64,000 nucleotides of DNA from positions 124,001 to 188,000 of the forward strand of contig CAWCZY010000010.1 of NCBI GenBank assembly GCA_963800215.1. The letters are read 5' to 3'. The number at the start of each line of letters is the position of its first letter. Position 1 is the stretch's first letter. The DNA is from JAJPKK01 sp963800215. Lineage in GTDB: Bacteria; Pseudomonadota; Alphaproteobacteria; Rhizobiales; Xanthobacteraceae. The notes beneath the pieces were generated by a model. It saw nothing but the letters and a program-made list of their open reading frames with translations. It did not search any database and was not told where the DNA came from. Shown piece after piece: positions 45,653-56,402 of the stretch. The translations under genes and the position numbers were made by a program.

Positions 45653-47119
45653 ATGAACGTTGCCGCCGCGAATTCCGAATTCAAGGTGCAGTATCGCGGC
45701 CTGCGCGGCTGGCTGGAACAGGTCGAGAAGATGGGCGAACTGCAGCACGTCGACGGCGCCCATTGGGACGTCGAGATGGGCGCCATCACCCACATGCTGA
45801 CGGAAAAGAGCCGCGGCCATGCGCCGGCCATCCTGTTCGACCAGGTGCCGGGTTATCCGAAGGGCTTTCGCACGCTCTACGGCCAGCTCTCCTCGATCCG
45901 CCGCATCGCGCTCACCCTCGGGCTGCCGCTCGAGCACGACCGCAAGGTCGACATCGTGCAGCGCTACCATCAGCGCATGCAGGAGCTAAAGCCGCTGCCG
46001 GCGCGCGAGGTCAAGGACGGGCCGATCCTGGAGAACGTTCTCACCGGCGATGCCGTAGACGTGCTCAAATTCCCGGTGCCGCGGCATCATGAGCTCGACA
46101 CCGCGCGCTTCATCGGCACCGCCGACTGCGTGATCACCAAGGACCCCGACCAGGGCTGGTTCAATCTCGGCGCCTATCGCAGCCAGGTCTACGACGCAAG
46201 AACCGTCGGCTGCCAGATCACCGAGGGCAAGCACGGCCGCATCCACCGCGACAAGTATTTCGAGCGCGGCGAGCCGATGAAGGTGGTGATCCTGTGCGGG
46301 CAGGACCCGCTGCTGTTCATGCTGTCGTCGAGCCCGCTGCCCGAGATCGGCGAAATGGACATCGCCGGCGGGCTGCGCGGCGAACCGATCGACGTGGTGC
46401 GCGGACCCTATACCGGCTTTCCGATTCCCGCCGACTGCGAAATCGCGCTCGAAGGCGAGACGGTGCCGGGCCAGGTGCGGCCGGAAGGGCCGTTCGGCGA
46501 ATGGATGGGCTATTACTCCGACGACACGGTGCCGCGGCCCTACGTCACCGTGAAGACCATCCTTTACCGCAACAACCCGATCCTCACCTGCGCGCCGCAG
46601 CACAAGCCCGTCGACGAGACCGGGCTCCTCAAGGGCATCGCGGGCGCCGCGCAGATCTGGCGCGCGCTCGACGCCAGCGGCATCCCGGACGTGCTCGGCG
46701 TGTGGAACCACGAGGCCGGCCCGGCGACCCGCTTCACCGCGATCCAGATCCGGCAGCGCTACCCCGGCCATGCCCGCAATGCGCTCCACATCGCGTCGAA
46801 CTGTCAGGGCGGCGCCTATGCCGGCAAATGGACCGTAGTGGTGGACGAGGACGTCGATGCCGGCGATCTCGACCAGGTGCTGTGGGCGATGTGCACGCGG
46901 TTCGATCCCTTGACCGACATCGACCTCATCCAGAAGGCCTGGGCCTCCAAGCGCGACCCGCTCTTCCTGCCCGGCAATTTCAACAACCGCATCCTGGTCG
47001 ACGCCTGCATCCCCTACGAGAAAAAGCTCAACAAGACCTTCCCGACCGTGGTCGACGTGAGCGCCGATCTGCGTTCGCAACTGCGCGCCAAGTTCCCGGC
47101 GCTGTTCCCGCGGCATTAG
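45653..47119 (+). CDS. UbiD-family decarboxylase
   Basis: 488-residue prenyl-FMN-dependent (de)carboxylase of the UbiD superfamily. Family motifs are FPVPRHHELDTARFIGTADC, the E-x-x-R region PGQVRPEGPFGEWMGYYSDD and FTAIQIRQRYPGHARNAL, with TVVVDEDVDAGDLDQVLWAM. ATG 45653 follows GGAGAGACC. With the TTT binding protein and molybdopterin dehydrogenase downstream, it more likely degrades an aromatic or vinylogous acid than makes ubiquinone. A UbiX partner is not in the window. Confidence 0.93.
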   Translation: MNVAAANSEFKVQYRGLRGWLEQVEKMGELQHVDGAHWDVEMGAITHMLTEKSRGHAPAILFDQVPGYPKGFRTLYGQLSSIRRIALTLGLPLEHDRKVDIVQRYHQRMQELKPLPAREVKDGPILENVLTGDAVDVLKFPVPRHHELDTARFIGTADCVITKDPDQGWFNLGAYRSQVYDARTVGCQITEGKHGRIHRDKYFERGEPMKVVILCGQDPLLFMLSSSPLPEIGEMDIAGGLRGEPIDVVRGPYTGFPIPADCEIALEGETVPGQVRPEGPFGEWMGYYSDDTVPRPYVTVKTILYRNNPILTCAPQHKPVDETGLLKGIAGAAQIWRALDASGIPDVLGVWNHEAGPATRFTAIQIRQRYPGHARNALHIASNCQGGAYAGKWTVVVDEDVDAGDLDQVLWAMCTRFDPLTDIDLIQKAWASKRDPLFLPGNFNNRILVDACIPYEKKLNKTFPTVVDVSADLRSQLRAKFPALFPRH

Positions 47120-47166
47120 CGATGGGTTCGACGCAACACGTAGGGTGGGCAAAGGCGGGCGTTCCG

Positions 47167-47272
47167 CTCCCTCCCCCTTTCGGGGGAGGGTCGGGGAGGG
47201 GGGCGTGGGTAGTATCGTACGGCGAGTCAGCGGACCCCCACCCCGACCCTCCCCCTTTTAGGGGCGAGGGGG
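47167..47272. repeat. palindromic CT/GA-rich intergenic repeat
   Basis: CTCCCCCTTTCGGGGGAG, then GAGTCAGCGGACCCCCACCC and CCTCCCCCTTTTAGGGGCGAGG. The central GTCAG..GACCCCCACCCC matches the 33.56-kb copy. It abuts, and may have replaced, the 5' end of the next gene. Confidence 0.7.
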
Positions 47273-47305
47273 CGGCGCCCCGACCGCCTTTGTCTACCCT
47301 ACGCG

Positions 47306-48305
47306 TTGGTCGGCGCTCTGTTGACACTCGCAGCCCTGCCGCTTCCCGCCGCTGCGCAAAGCGTCGAAGAATTCTATCGCGGCAAGAACGTCACCATCGC
47401 GATCGGCTTCAGCGTCGGCGGCGGCTACGATCTCTATGCAAGGCTGCTGGCGCGCCATCTCGGCAAGCATATTCCCGGGCAACCCAACGTGGTCGCGCAG
47501 AACCGCGAAGGCGCCGGCAGCGAGCGCGCGACGCTCTATCTCTACAATGCCGCGCCGCGGGACGGCACCGTCATCGGCGCGTTCTCGCGCAGCATGGCGG
47601 TGGCACCGCTGATCGCCGGCGCGCGCTTCGACGCCACCAAGCTGACCTGGATCGGCAGCATCTCGACCGACGTCAGCGTCTGCATCACCTGGCACACCTC
47701 GCCGATCAAGACCTTCGACGACATGCTCACCACCCCCTTCACCATGGGCGGGGAAGGCGGCGGCGCCGACCCCGATATCTTCGCGCTGATGCTGCGCAAT
47801 GTGTTCGGCGCCAAGCTCAAACTGGTGAGCGGCTATCCCGGCACCAATGACGCGACGCTCGCCATGGAACGCGGCGAGGTCAGCGGCGTGTGCGGCCTGT
47901 CCTGGAGCACGGTCAAGTCCCGGCACATGGACTGGGTGAAGGCGCACAAGGTCAACATCCCCGTGCAGTTCGGATTGCGGAAGGAGGCCGACCTTCCCGA
48001 CGTTCCCGCCGTCATCGACCTCGTCAAGAGCGACGAGCAGACCAAGATGGTAAGGCTCATCCTCGCGGGAGCAGGCGATGGCGCGCCCCTACGCCGCCCC
48101 GCCCGGCATCCCCGAGGATCGCCGCAAGGCGCTGGTCGCCGCATTCGACGCCACCATGAAGGACCCGGAATTCCTCGCCGACGCGGCGAACATGCAGGCG
48201 GACGTCAATCCCGTCACCGCGGCGGAGATCGAAAAGCTGCTGGCCGAGATCTACGCCACGCCCAAGGACATCGTCGCCAAAGCCGCGAAGGCGATCGCGA
48301 ATTGA
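47306..48305 (+). CDS. TTT-family (Bug) tricarboxylate-type solute-binding protein (one frameshift)
   Basis: About 330 residues after repair. Exported binding protein of tripartite tricarboxylate transporters: signal-like LLTLAALPLPAAAQ, then VEEFYRGKNVTIAIGFSVGGGYDLYARLLARHLGK, NVVAQNREGAGSERATLYLY and KTFDDML. The C-terminal part (MARPYAAPPGIPEDRRKAL) is in another frame; one extra G near 48069 explains it. The TTG at 47306 is only the first usable start; upstream codons run into the repeat at 47.2 kb, so the N-terminus may be damaged. No TctA/TctB membrane genes are near. Confidence 0.85.
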
Positions 48306-48335
48306 GCCGGCGCCGCGGCGAATTGGGCTGACGAC

Positions 48336-50668
48336 ATGCACGCCATCGGCTCCCGCTTGCCCCGCCTCGAAGACCGCGCGCTACTCACCGGGGCGGGCTG
48401 CTATGTCGGCGACATCGCAGCCCCCGACGCGCTGCATGCGGCTTTCGTGCGCAGTCCGCATCCCCATGCGCTGATCGCGGCGGTCGACACCGCGGCGGCG
48501 TTGGCGCTGCCCGGCGTGTTCGCCGTGCTCTTCCTCGACGACATCGCGCCGGTGATGGCCAAGCGCCGCATGATGCGGACCTCGAATTCAGGCGCCCCGC
48601 TCGACCGTTGCTGGGCGTTCGCGCTCGCCGACGGGGAAGTGTCCTATGTCGGCGAGCCCGTCGCCCTCGTGCTCGCCAAGAACCGCTACATCGCCGAGGA
48701 CGCCGTAGCGCTGGTCGACGTGACCTACGAGGTCCTGCCCGCAGCCGCAGATTGCCGGGCCGCCGCGCGCGCCGGCGCGCCGGCGGTGCGGCGCGAGATT
48801 CCCGCCAACGTCATCTCGTCCTACCGGATCGCCTATGGCGATGCCGACGCCGCCTTCCGCGGCGCGCCCCATGTGTTCCACGACACCTTCTTCATCCACC
48901 GCGGCGCGCGCGCATTCCATCGAGGGCCGCGGCATCCTGGCCGAGTACCGCAAGTCCGACGGGTCGCTCGTCGTCTGGGCCTCGACCCAGAAGGCGCACG
49001 ATCTTCGCAATACGTTGGCGGCGCTGCTCGGCCTCGACGACAATCGCCTGCGCGTGGCGACGCCCGATGTCGGCGGCGGCTTCGGTCCGAAGCTCTGCGT
49101 CTATGCGGAGGATGTGGCGGTCACCGCCGCCGCGAAGCTGCTGCGGCGCTCGGTCACCTGGATCGAGGACCGCCGCGAGCATTTCCTCAATGCGGTGCAG
49201 GAGCGCGACCAGCACTGGTCGATCGAGATCGCCGCCGATGGCGACGGCCGCATTCTCGGGCTGCGCGGGAAGCTGCTGCACGACCTCGGCGCCTATGCGC
49301 TGCAGGACGTCAACCTGCCCTACAATTCCGCCTCGACCCTGACCGGTCCCTATGTCGTGCCCGCCTTCGCCATGGAAGTCGCGGTCACGCTGACCAACAA
49401 GGTGCCGGTGTCGTCGGTGCGCGGCGCGGGCTATCCGCAGGCTTCGTTCGTCATGGAGCGCCTGATGGACCGGGTGGCGCGCGAATTGGGTATCGAGCGC
49501 GCCGCGCTGCGGCGGCGCAACCTGATCGCGCCGGAGAAGATGCCGTATCTCAAGCCGCTCAAGACGCGCGCCGGCGAGACCATCGTCTATGACAGCGGCG
49601 ACTACCCGGCCGCACAGGCCGCGGTGCTCGCCGCCATCGATTGGGAGGGCTTCCCGGTGCGGCAGGCGCAAGCGCGCGCCGCCGGGCGGCTGATCGGCAT
49701 CGGGCTCGCCCATGCCATGAAGGGGACCGGCCGCGGGCCATTCGAATCCGGCGTGGTGCGCGTTTCGCCGTCCGGGCGGATTTCGGTCTTCACCGGCGCC
49801 GCCGCCATGGGGCAGGGCCTCAAGACCGCGCTGGCGCAGATTTGCGCGAGCGAGCTCGGCGTTGCGCCGGCCGACGTGCAGGTGATCTCGGGCGACACCG
49901 CGGCGGTGCCGGTGGGACTCGGCGGCTTTGCCAGCCGCCAGACGGTGACGGCGGGCTCGTCGGTGCTGCTGGCGTCGCGGGCGGTCGCGCAGAAGGCGAG
50001 AAAGCTCGCGAGCCATGTGCTGGAGGTCGCCGAGGGCGATCTCGAGCTCGTCGACGGCCGGCTCCACGTCGTCGGCGCGCCGCAGCTCGGCGTGCCGCTG
50101 GGCGAACTCGCGCGCATCCTGCAGGGCGCGCCGGGCTATCCGTTCCCGCCCGGCATGGGGCCGGGGCTGCAGGAGGCCGCGAACTTCCGCACCGACGCCC
50201 TGGCCTATGCCAATGCCTGCCATGCCGCCGAGGTCGAGGTGGACCGCGAAACCGGCGAGGTGCGCATCCTGCGCTACGTGGCGCTGCAGGATTCCGGCAC
50301 CCTCGTCAATCCGATGATCGTCGACGGCCAGGTCCATGGCGGCATCGCCCATGGTATCGGCAACGCGCTGCTGGAATGGATGGGCTATGACGAGGCCGGC
50401 CAGCCGGTGACGACGAATTTCGCCGAGTACCTGCTTGCCGACCGCGCCCGCCTTCCCGATGTTCGAGACCCACTACATGCAGACGCCGTCTCCGCTCAAT
50501 CCGCTCGGCGCCAAGGGTGCCGGCGAGGTCGGCACCATCCCGGCGGCCGCCGCGGTGATCGGTGCGATCGAGGACGCCTTGCAGCCGTTCGGCGTGCATA
50601 TCACGCAGAGTCCGGTGACCCCGGCGCGGCTGGTCGAGCTGATCGCGCACGGGCGCCCGGAGACGTAG
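48336..50668 (+). CDS. molybdopterin-binding large subunit of a xanthine dehydrogenase-family enzyme (two frameshifts)
   Basis: About 775 residues after repair; aldehyde-oxidase/CO-dehydrogenase large-subunit type. N-terminal RLPRLEDRALLTGAGCYVGD; Mo-cofactor motifs SIEGRGILAEY, GGGFGPKLCVYAEDVAV, SSVRGAGYPQASFVMERL and AAAMGQGLKTALAQICA; C-terminal NPLGAKGAGEVGTIPAAAA with the catalytic Glu. Breaks lie near 48905 (GCGCGCGCG run) and 50455. The usual FAD and 2Fe-2S subunit genes are not next to it. With ubiD and the TTT binding protein it suggests oxidation of an imported aromatic or heterocyclic acid. Confidence 0.88.
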
Positions 50669-50792
50669 CCCGGATGGAGCGCCAGCGAAATCCGGGACGG
50701 CGTTGGTGTAATGCGGAGAGGACGACCCCGGATTACGCGACGGCGAGAGTGCCGTCGCTTCATCCGGGCTACGCTTCTCCCACGCTTCCCGC

Positions 50793-51356
50793 TCAGCCTC
50801 GTTCCATCCATCGCGCGATTTCGGCGAGGTGTTCGCGCAGATAGTGGCGGAACCAGATGGTGTAGTGCTCGGGATGGCGATCGAGATCGTCGATCAGGGT
50901 CGCGAGCGATATCCACTTCCAATCCGCGACCTCGGCGGGATCGGGCGTCACCGCGCCTTCATAGGTGCCGCCGAACACATGCACGACCTCGTCCTCGATG
51001 TAACCGTTGGAGACCGCGGCGCGGTATTGGGCGGTGAACAGCGGCTGGAGGTTGCAGCGGACGCCCATTTCTTCCGCCAGCCGGCGATGCGCGGCGTCGA
51101 CGGTGGACTCTCCCGGCCGCGGGTGGCTGCAGCAGGCATTGGTCCACAATCCGCCGGAGTGATATTTCACCGGATTGCGCTGATGCAGCAGCATCTCGCC
51201 GGCGCGATTGCGCACCAGCGCCGAGATGGCGCGATGCTTCAATCCGCGGCGATGGACTTCGATCTTCGACGCGACGCCCTGGGGGACATCGTCGGCGTCG
51301 ACGAGGACGATCGGGTCGTGATCGCCCGATGCTGAAGGCAACGTGTTCAAATTCAC
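50793..51356 (-). CDS. idi: isopentenyl-diphosphate delta-isomerase, type I
   Basis: Nudix-fold IPP isomerase of about 187 residues, converting IPP and DMAPP for quinone, hopanoid or carotenoid synthesis. Catalytic Cys in GLWTNACCSHPRPGE; Glu motif in GYIEDEVVHVFGG; Nudix-like HRRLAEEMGV and WKWISLATL. GTG 51356 (VNLNTLPSASG) is taken as start; a longer frame to 51428 exists. Type I idi is unusual outside phototrophic or carotenoid-producing members of this group, a mild hint to lifestyle. Confidence 0.9.
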   Translation of the reverse strand: MNLNTLPSASGDHDPIVLVDADDVPQGVASKIEVHRRGLKHRAISALVRNRAGEMLLHQRNPVKYHSGGLWTNACCSHPRPGESTVDAAHRRLAEEMGVRCNLQPLFTAQYRAAVSNGYIEDEVVHVFGGTYEGAVTPDPAEVADWKWISLATLIDDLDRHPEHYTIWFRHYLREHLAEIARWMERG

Positions 51357-51521
51357 TCCCGGCGTCTCGAGCGCGCCTCCGATTATAAAACGCAAACGGC
51401 GGAATTGAACAGGCGAATGCCCCGGCATTGCCGTCCAAGCACGGGTTGGTTAACCTCGCAAGAGGCCGCTGTCGTGTCGCGTGTTGCGAATGTGACGCCG
51501 CACGCATCGAGGGAAACACCG

Positions 51522-52322
51522 ATGGAACTGAAATCGAAATCGCTGGCCCAGGAACGGTTCGGCACCTATGCCGCGACCTATGCGACGAGCCGCTCCCACG
51601 CCAAGGGCGGCAGCCTGCCGCGGCTGGTCGAGCTGCTGGCGCCGCAGCCGGGCTGGACCGCGCTCGATATCGCCACCGGCGCCGGCCATGTCGCCCTCGC
51701 GCTGGCGAAACATGCCGGCCACGTGGTCGCCTCCGACCTGACGCCTCAGATGCTGGCGGTGGCGCGCGGCCTCGCCGCCGAGCGCAACCTCGCCAACATC
51801 GCCTTCGCCGATCTGCGCGCCGAAGCGCTGCCGTTCGCCGACGGCACCTTCGACATCGTGACCTGCCGGATCGCGCCCCATCACTTCGACGACGTCCGCG
51901 CTTTCGTGACCGAGGTGGCGCGGGTGCTGCGCCCCGGCGGCCTGTTCGGCCTGTGCGAGAACGTCTCACCCGATCCCAGCATCATGGCGGACGACGCCGA
52001 TGCGCTCGCTGCCGCCGCGGACGAATACAACGCGTTCGAGAAGCACCGCGACCCCAGCCATGTGCGCTGCCTGACGCTCGCCGAATGGCGCGGCCTCGTC
52101 GCCGACGCCGGCCTGAAGGAACGCCACGTGGAACTGCTCGACAAGCCGATGGTGCTGGGCCCCTGGGCCGACCAGCAGAGCGTCGGCGAGGCGATCAAAG
52201 CGCGACCTGAAATCGATGCTGCTCGCCGGCTCGCCCGCCTTCCGCGCCTTCGCGCGGCCCCAGGAGAACAAGGGTGACGTCGATTTCATCCTCACCGAGG
52301 CGGTGATCATCGCGGTGAAGTC
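51522..52322 (+). CDS. class I SAM-dependent methyltransferase (3' end frameshifted)
   Basis: UbiE/Methyltransf_11-type enzyme of about 265 residues. SAM motif I ALDIATGAGHVALALAKHA, motif II region VVASDLTPQMLAVARGLA, GTFDIVTCRIAPHHFDD and EVARVLRPGGLFGLCE. ATG 51522 (MELKSKSLAQERFG). The frame shifts near 52200: one extra A turns AIKRDLKSMLLAGSPAFRAF out of phase. After repair the protein continues to about IIAVKS but no stop follows at once; the frame runs into the palindromic repeat, so the exact end is uncertain. Confidence 0.82.
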
Positions 52323-52347
52323 GAGCCTGCTTCAGCGTCCACAAGCC

Positions 52348-52458
52348 GTCATCACCGGGCTTGTCCCGGTGATCTCGATTGATAGGGCACAGCGCTTTCA
52401 CTACGTGGGGCGGCCGTGCCTCGAGAGTCGAGATCACCGGGACAAGCCCGGTGATGAC
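52348..52458. repeat. 31-bp perfect inverted repeat with 49-base loop
   Basis: The left arm 52348-52378 and right arm 52428-52458 are exact inverse complements (outer ends GTCATCACCGGGCTTGTCCC and GGGACAAGCCCGGTGATGAC). It lies between the methyltransferase and the end of pyrD and belongs to the GTCATCACCGGG-type dispersed hairpins of this bacterial group. Confidence 0.9.
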
Positions 52459-52479
52459 GTCGTCTCTGATATGACCCGC

Positions 52480-53562
52480 TCACCGCTGATCCGCCCCCAC
52501 CGCGTCGCCCACGCGAGCAAACCCATCCGCGCGCAGTTTCACCGCGAGTTCGCGCTTGATGCGGCCGATCAGCGCCGGCCCGTGGAACACCAGCGCCGAA
52601 TAGAGCGCCACCAGCGAGGCGCCGGCGCGGATCTTGGCGCAGGCGTCGGCGCCGCTGGCGATGCCGCCGCAGCCGATGATCGGAATCCTGCCGCCGGTCA
52701 GCCGGTACATGGCGGCGAGGCAGGCGGTCGACGGGCCGAACAGGGGCTTGCCGGACAGCCCGCCCGGCGCGACGCGGTGCGGGCTCTTGAGGGTCGGCGG
52801 CCGTGCCACCGTGGTGTTGCCGATGATGAGGCCGTCGACGCCGGTCGCGAGCGCCACCTCGGCGATGTCGCGCAACTCGTCCTCGTCGAGATCGGGGCCG
52901 ACCTTCACCAGCAGCGGCGGCCGCTGCGGGGCCGCGCTCAGGCGCCGGGCTTCGCGCACGCGGGTGAGCAGTTCCTCGATCTGGGCGCGCGCCTGCAGCG
53001 CCCGCAGTCCCGGCGTGTTCGGCGAGGAGATGTTGACGACGAGATAGTCCGCGAGGTCCGACACCGCCTCGATGCCGGCGATGTAGTCGGCGGCGCCGTC
53101 GGCGGTGTCGCGGTTCTTGCCGAGATTGGCGCCGACGATGCCCGAGGCCCCGAGGGCGCGGCGCTTCGCCAGCCGCCCCGCGAACGGCGCGATGCCGCAG
53201 CTGTTGAAGCCAAACCGGTTGATGACGGCTTCGTCCTCGGCGAGCCGGAACAGCCGCTGGCCGGAATTGCCGGGCTGCGGCCGCGGCGTCACCGTGCCCG
53301 CCTCGACGAAGCCGAAGCCCTGCGCCAGCATGGCGTCGCAGACCTCGGCGTGCTTGTCGAAGCCGGCGGCGAGGCCGACCGGATTGGGAAAGGCGAGGTT
53401 CCACACCGACGTCGCCAGGATCGGATCGTCGGGCTCGCGGCGCGCCCCGCCGAGGCCGAGATTGGCGCCGAGCTTGAGCGCCTGCACGGTCAGGCCGTGT
53501 GCGCGTTCGGGGTCGAGGGCGGCGAGCACCGGCCGCGCCAGCTTGAACAGCAGGTCGGCCAT
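52480..53562 (-). CDS. pyrD: quinone-dependent dihydroorotate dehydrogenase (class 2)
   Basis: Membrane-associated FMN enzyme of 360 residues, fourth step of pyrimidine synthesis. The N-terminal amphipathic helix (LLFKLARPVLAALDPERAH) marks class 2. Barrel motifs are NPVGLAAGFDKHAEV, FVEAGTVTPRPQPGN, RFGFNSCG, the Ser base in VVNISSPNTPGLRALQ, LLVKVGPDLDEDEL and IIGCGGIASGADA. ATG 53562 overlaps the amidase stop (TAATG), so translation is coupled. Confidence 0.96.
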   Translation of the reverse strand: MADLLFKLARPVLAALDPERAHGLTVQALKLGANLGLGGARREPDDPILATSVWNLAFPNPVGLAAGFDKHAEVCDAMLAQGFGFVEAGTVTPRPQPGNSGQRLFRLAEDEAVINRFGFNSCGIAPFAGRLAKRRALGASGIVGANLGKNRDTADGAADYIAGIEAVSDLADYLVVNISSPNTPGLRALQARAQIEELLTRVREARRLSAAPQRPPLLVKVGPDLDEDELRDIAEVALATGVDGLIIGNTTVARPPTLKSPHRVAPGGLSGKPLFGPSTACLAAMYRLTGGRIPIIGCGGIASGADACAKIRAGASLVALYSALVFHGPALIGRIKRELAVKLRADGFARVGDAVGADQR

Positions 53563-54915
53563 TACGCGCGCCTCACGATCGGCGAGACGATCGCCTCGAT
53601 CCCGGCGGCGATCGCAAACAGGCGGCGGTCGCCGCCGTGCTCGCCGATCAGCATCAGCCCGACCGGCGCTTCGCCGCGGGGGTGGCAAGGCACCGAAATG
53701 GCGCAGCGGTCGAGCATGTTGGCGACGGTCGGGTTGCGCAGCACCTGCAGGTTGACCTTGCGGTAGGCGCTCCTCGACGGCCAGCTCAGCGAGCGGCGGT
53801 GCGATGATGGGAACCGTCGGCATCACCAGCGCGTCGTAATCGCGCGTGATCGCCGCGACCCGGCGGATCAGGTCGGCGCGGCCGTGGTTCAATTCGATGT
53901 ATTCCGCCGCATCCATGCCCTTGCCGCGCATGATGCGCATGAGCACGCGGGGATCGTAGAGGGCGCCCTTGGCCTCGATCAGCCTGCGGTGCCAGGCATA
54001 GGCCTCCGACGCGGCAAAGCCGCCGCGCGCATTGAGCGTCGCGATCTCCGCGAACTCGCGCAACGCGATGTCGGTGATGACGGCGCCCGCCTCGCTCAGC
54101 GCCGACAGCGCCGCGGCGTAGCTGCGCGACACCGTTTCATCGAGGTCTTCGAGGACCATGGTCTGGGGCGCCGCGAGTCGCAAACCGCGCAGCGGAAACG
54201 GCGCGATATCGGTGGGTTCCTCGCCCGCCATGATCGCATCGAGCGTGGCGCAGCAGGCGACCGTCGGCGCCAGCGGCCCCACTGAATCGAGCGAGAACGA
54301 CAGCGGCAGCACGCCGCCGAGCGGGACTCGCTTCGCGGTCGGCTTATAGCCGACGATGCCGCACAGCGCCGCCGGGATGCGGCAGGAGCCGCCGGTGTCA
54401 GTGCCGAGCGCGCCCACCGCCATGCCGTCGGAGACCGACACCGCAGCGCCTGACGACGAGCCGCCGGGAAGCCGGCCGGTGGCGCGGTCGTACGGATTGC
54501 GCGGCGTGTCGTAATGGGGATTGATGCCCAGCCCGGTGAAGGCGAACTCGGTCATGTTGGTGCGGCCGATCGGGATCAGCCCGGCGGCGCGCAGGCGCGC
54601 GACCACGACCGCGTCCGCCGCGGCGGGCGGCGCGTCGCGCAACGCCGCCGAGCCCGACATGGTGACGTCGCCGGCGACATCGAACAGATCCTTGACCGAA
54701 ACCGGAATGCCGGCGAAACGCGACGGCGCGGCGCCGAGGCGGCGCAAGCCGTCGACGTAATCGGCCGCCGCGCGCGCGTTTTCGGCATGGACCTTGAGGA
54801 AGACGCGACGGCCTTCGCCGGCGGGGTCGGCGATCCGGGCGAGGCATTCCTCGACCAGCGACCGGCTCGACGCCCCGGCTTCCAATTCGCGCACCGCCTG
54901 CGCCAGCGTCCGCAT
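53562..54915 (-). CDS. amidase-signature hydrolase (one frameshift)
   Basis: Amidase-signature enzyme of about 450 residues. Catalytic Lys in GIPVSVKDLFDVAG, cis-Ser in LPGGSSSGAAVSV and nucleophile Ser in GTDTGGSCRIPAALCG; the C-terminus includes SVPCHPRGEAPVGLMLIGE. The frame shifts near 53770; before repair it appears fused to pyrD, but removing one base restores AVEEAYRKVNLQVLRNPTVA and the normal stop. Substrate unknown; the domain order is not that of GatA with its GatCAB partners. Confidence 0.88.
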
Positions 54916-55034
54916 CGGGTCCCCTCCAATCGGGATGCAGACATGCCCCACACGGGGCTGGCGATCAATAGGTGGGCTTGCTGTTGCGGGCTCGCCTGTG
55001 GCAATGAAACCGTGCTGATTGGGTGCACTTCGCT

Positions 55035-55113
55035 GTCATCGCCCGGCCTGACCGGGCGATCCAGTAAACACCGACCGTGAGTACTGGATTGCCCGGTCAA
55101 GCCGGGCAATGAC
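55035..55113. repeat. 79-bp imperfect palindromic repeat, copy 2
   Basis: The inverse complement of this element matches 22683-22761 at nearly every position, including the loop CTCACGGTCGGTG. Outer arms are GTCATCGCCCGGCCTGACCG and CGGTCAAGCCGGGCAATGAC. Confidence 0.85.
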
Positions 55114-55151
55114 ACTAAGAGAGTCAGCGTAACCGCAACGTAACTTCTGGG

Positions 55152-55853
55152 ATGCCCGTGCCCCGACGAACCCTATCGCTCACCCTGCTGAGCGGCGCCA
55201 CCTCGCGCTTGACCGAGGTCGCCATCGATGATGCCATCATCGCCGGCTGGACCGGCCGCGACCCCGTCGCGCTCGAAAAGCACGTCAAGGAATTGGAGGC
55301 CCTGGGGGTGAAGCGTCCGGCTTCGACGCCGATCTTCTATCGCGTCGGTGCCACGCGGCTCACCACCAGCACCGAGATCGAGGCGGTCGGAGCGACATCC
55401 GGCGGTGAGGTCGAGTTCGTGCTGCTGCAGCATGACGGCCGGATGTGGGTCGGCACCGGGTCCGATCACACCGACCGCGAGGTCGAGACCTACTGCGTAA
55501 CGGTATCCAAGCAGATGTGCGACAAGCCCCTGGCGCCGGTGTTCTGGGCATTCGACGAGGTCGCCCCCCATTGGGACCAGCTCAAGCTGCGCGCCCATGT
55601 CATCGAGAACGGCGAGCGCAAGCTCTACCAGGAGGGCGGCGTCACCGCGATGCTGGCGCCGCTCGACCTGATCGGCCGCTGCCTCGGCGGCGGCGCCCGG
55701 CTGCCGGAGCACACGCTGATGTATTGCGGAACGCTCGCAGCGCGCGGCGGGGTGCGGCCGACGGAGCGGTTCGAGTACGAGATCGAGGACCCCGTGCTCG
55801 GCCGCAGCATCGCCCACGCCTATTCGGTCCGCATCCTGCCCATCATGGGCTGA
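55152..55853 (+). CDS. DUF2848 family protein
   Basis: 233-residue protein of the DUF2848 family, distantly like fumarylacetoacetate-hydrolase folds. Segments are HVKELEALGVKRPASTPIFY, TEIEAVGATSGGEVEFVLLQ and VGTGSDHTDREVETYCVTVSK, ending SIAHAYSVRILPIMG. Genes of this family often sit beside amidases and other hydrolases, as here. The reaction is not known. Start ATG 55152 preferred; next in-frame starts fall inside the first strand. Confidence 0.82.
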   Translation: MPVPRRTLSLTLLSGATSRLTEVAIDDAIIAGWTGRDPVALEKHVKELEALGVKRPASTPIFYRVGATRLTTSTEIEAVGATSGGEVEFVLLQHDGRMWVGTGSDHTDREVETYCVTVSKQMCDKPLAPVFWAFDEVAPHWDQLKLRAHVIENGERKLYQEGGVTAMLAPLDLIGRCLGGGARLPEHTLMYCGTLAARGGVRPTERFEYEIEDPVLGRSIAHAYSVRILPIMG

Positions 55854-56394
55854 GCTAGCTAGCCGCAAATTGAGACGCATGGCCGCTCTCGCAGCCCGCC
55901 TTTAGTCCGACCTGAGATTCCTTGGAAATTGCTCCTTCCAGTCCATCCAAGCGCTCTATAATCATCGCCAATTGATCTTCCTCTTCTTCGACAAATTGAA
56001 GGTACTCTTCTACATCCAGGGCTTTCCAAGCTGGCCCTTGCTTGTTCAGACGCGGTTCAAACAACTGGAGCAATACGGACTCGAATTCATCAAGAGCAAC
56101 GGCGTTGTCCTTTACGAACGGCTTCAATTCATGCGATTGTCCTTCATGAAGGTCTCCACTGTTAGTCGTCTGACGCACCCCGAACCAGGAGAAATACTCC
56201 CAGCGGTCCCGCAGATGGTCGCGCGTGTGTGCTTTGAGACGATCAAATAGACGGTCGTTTTCGCGACCGCCCGTTTGACCTAAATACACAACCTCACGAT
56301 TTCGATCATAAAGTATATATATAGCAATTTGGGTTCGAAAGTTTGCAACAAAGCTTCGTTCGTCACGCTTGAATCGACTTAAATGTCCTGAATT

Positions 56395-56402
56395 GTAATT
56401 AC
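56395..56402. repeat. 8-bp target-site duplication, left copy
   Basis: GTAATTAC directly left of the element; the identical copy is at 57890-57897. Eight bases is the normal IS66 duplication. Confidence 0.88.

Noticed and set aside
52216..53766. Rightward open frame of about 516 codons
   Set aside because: Antisense to pyrD. It starts in the true methyltransferase tail and continues only for lack of stops.
52480..54951. Apparent amidase-PyrD fusion protein
   Set aside because: The amidase leaves its frame near 53770. Its true C-terminus and stop overlap the pyrD ATG, so these are two genes.
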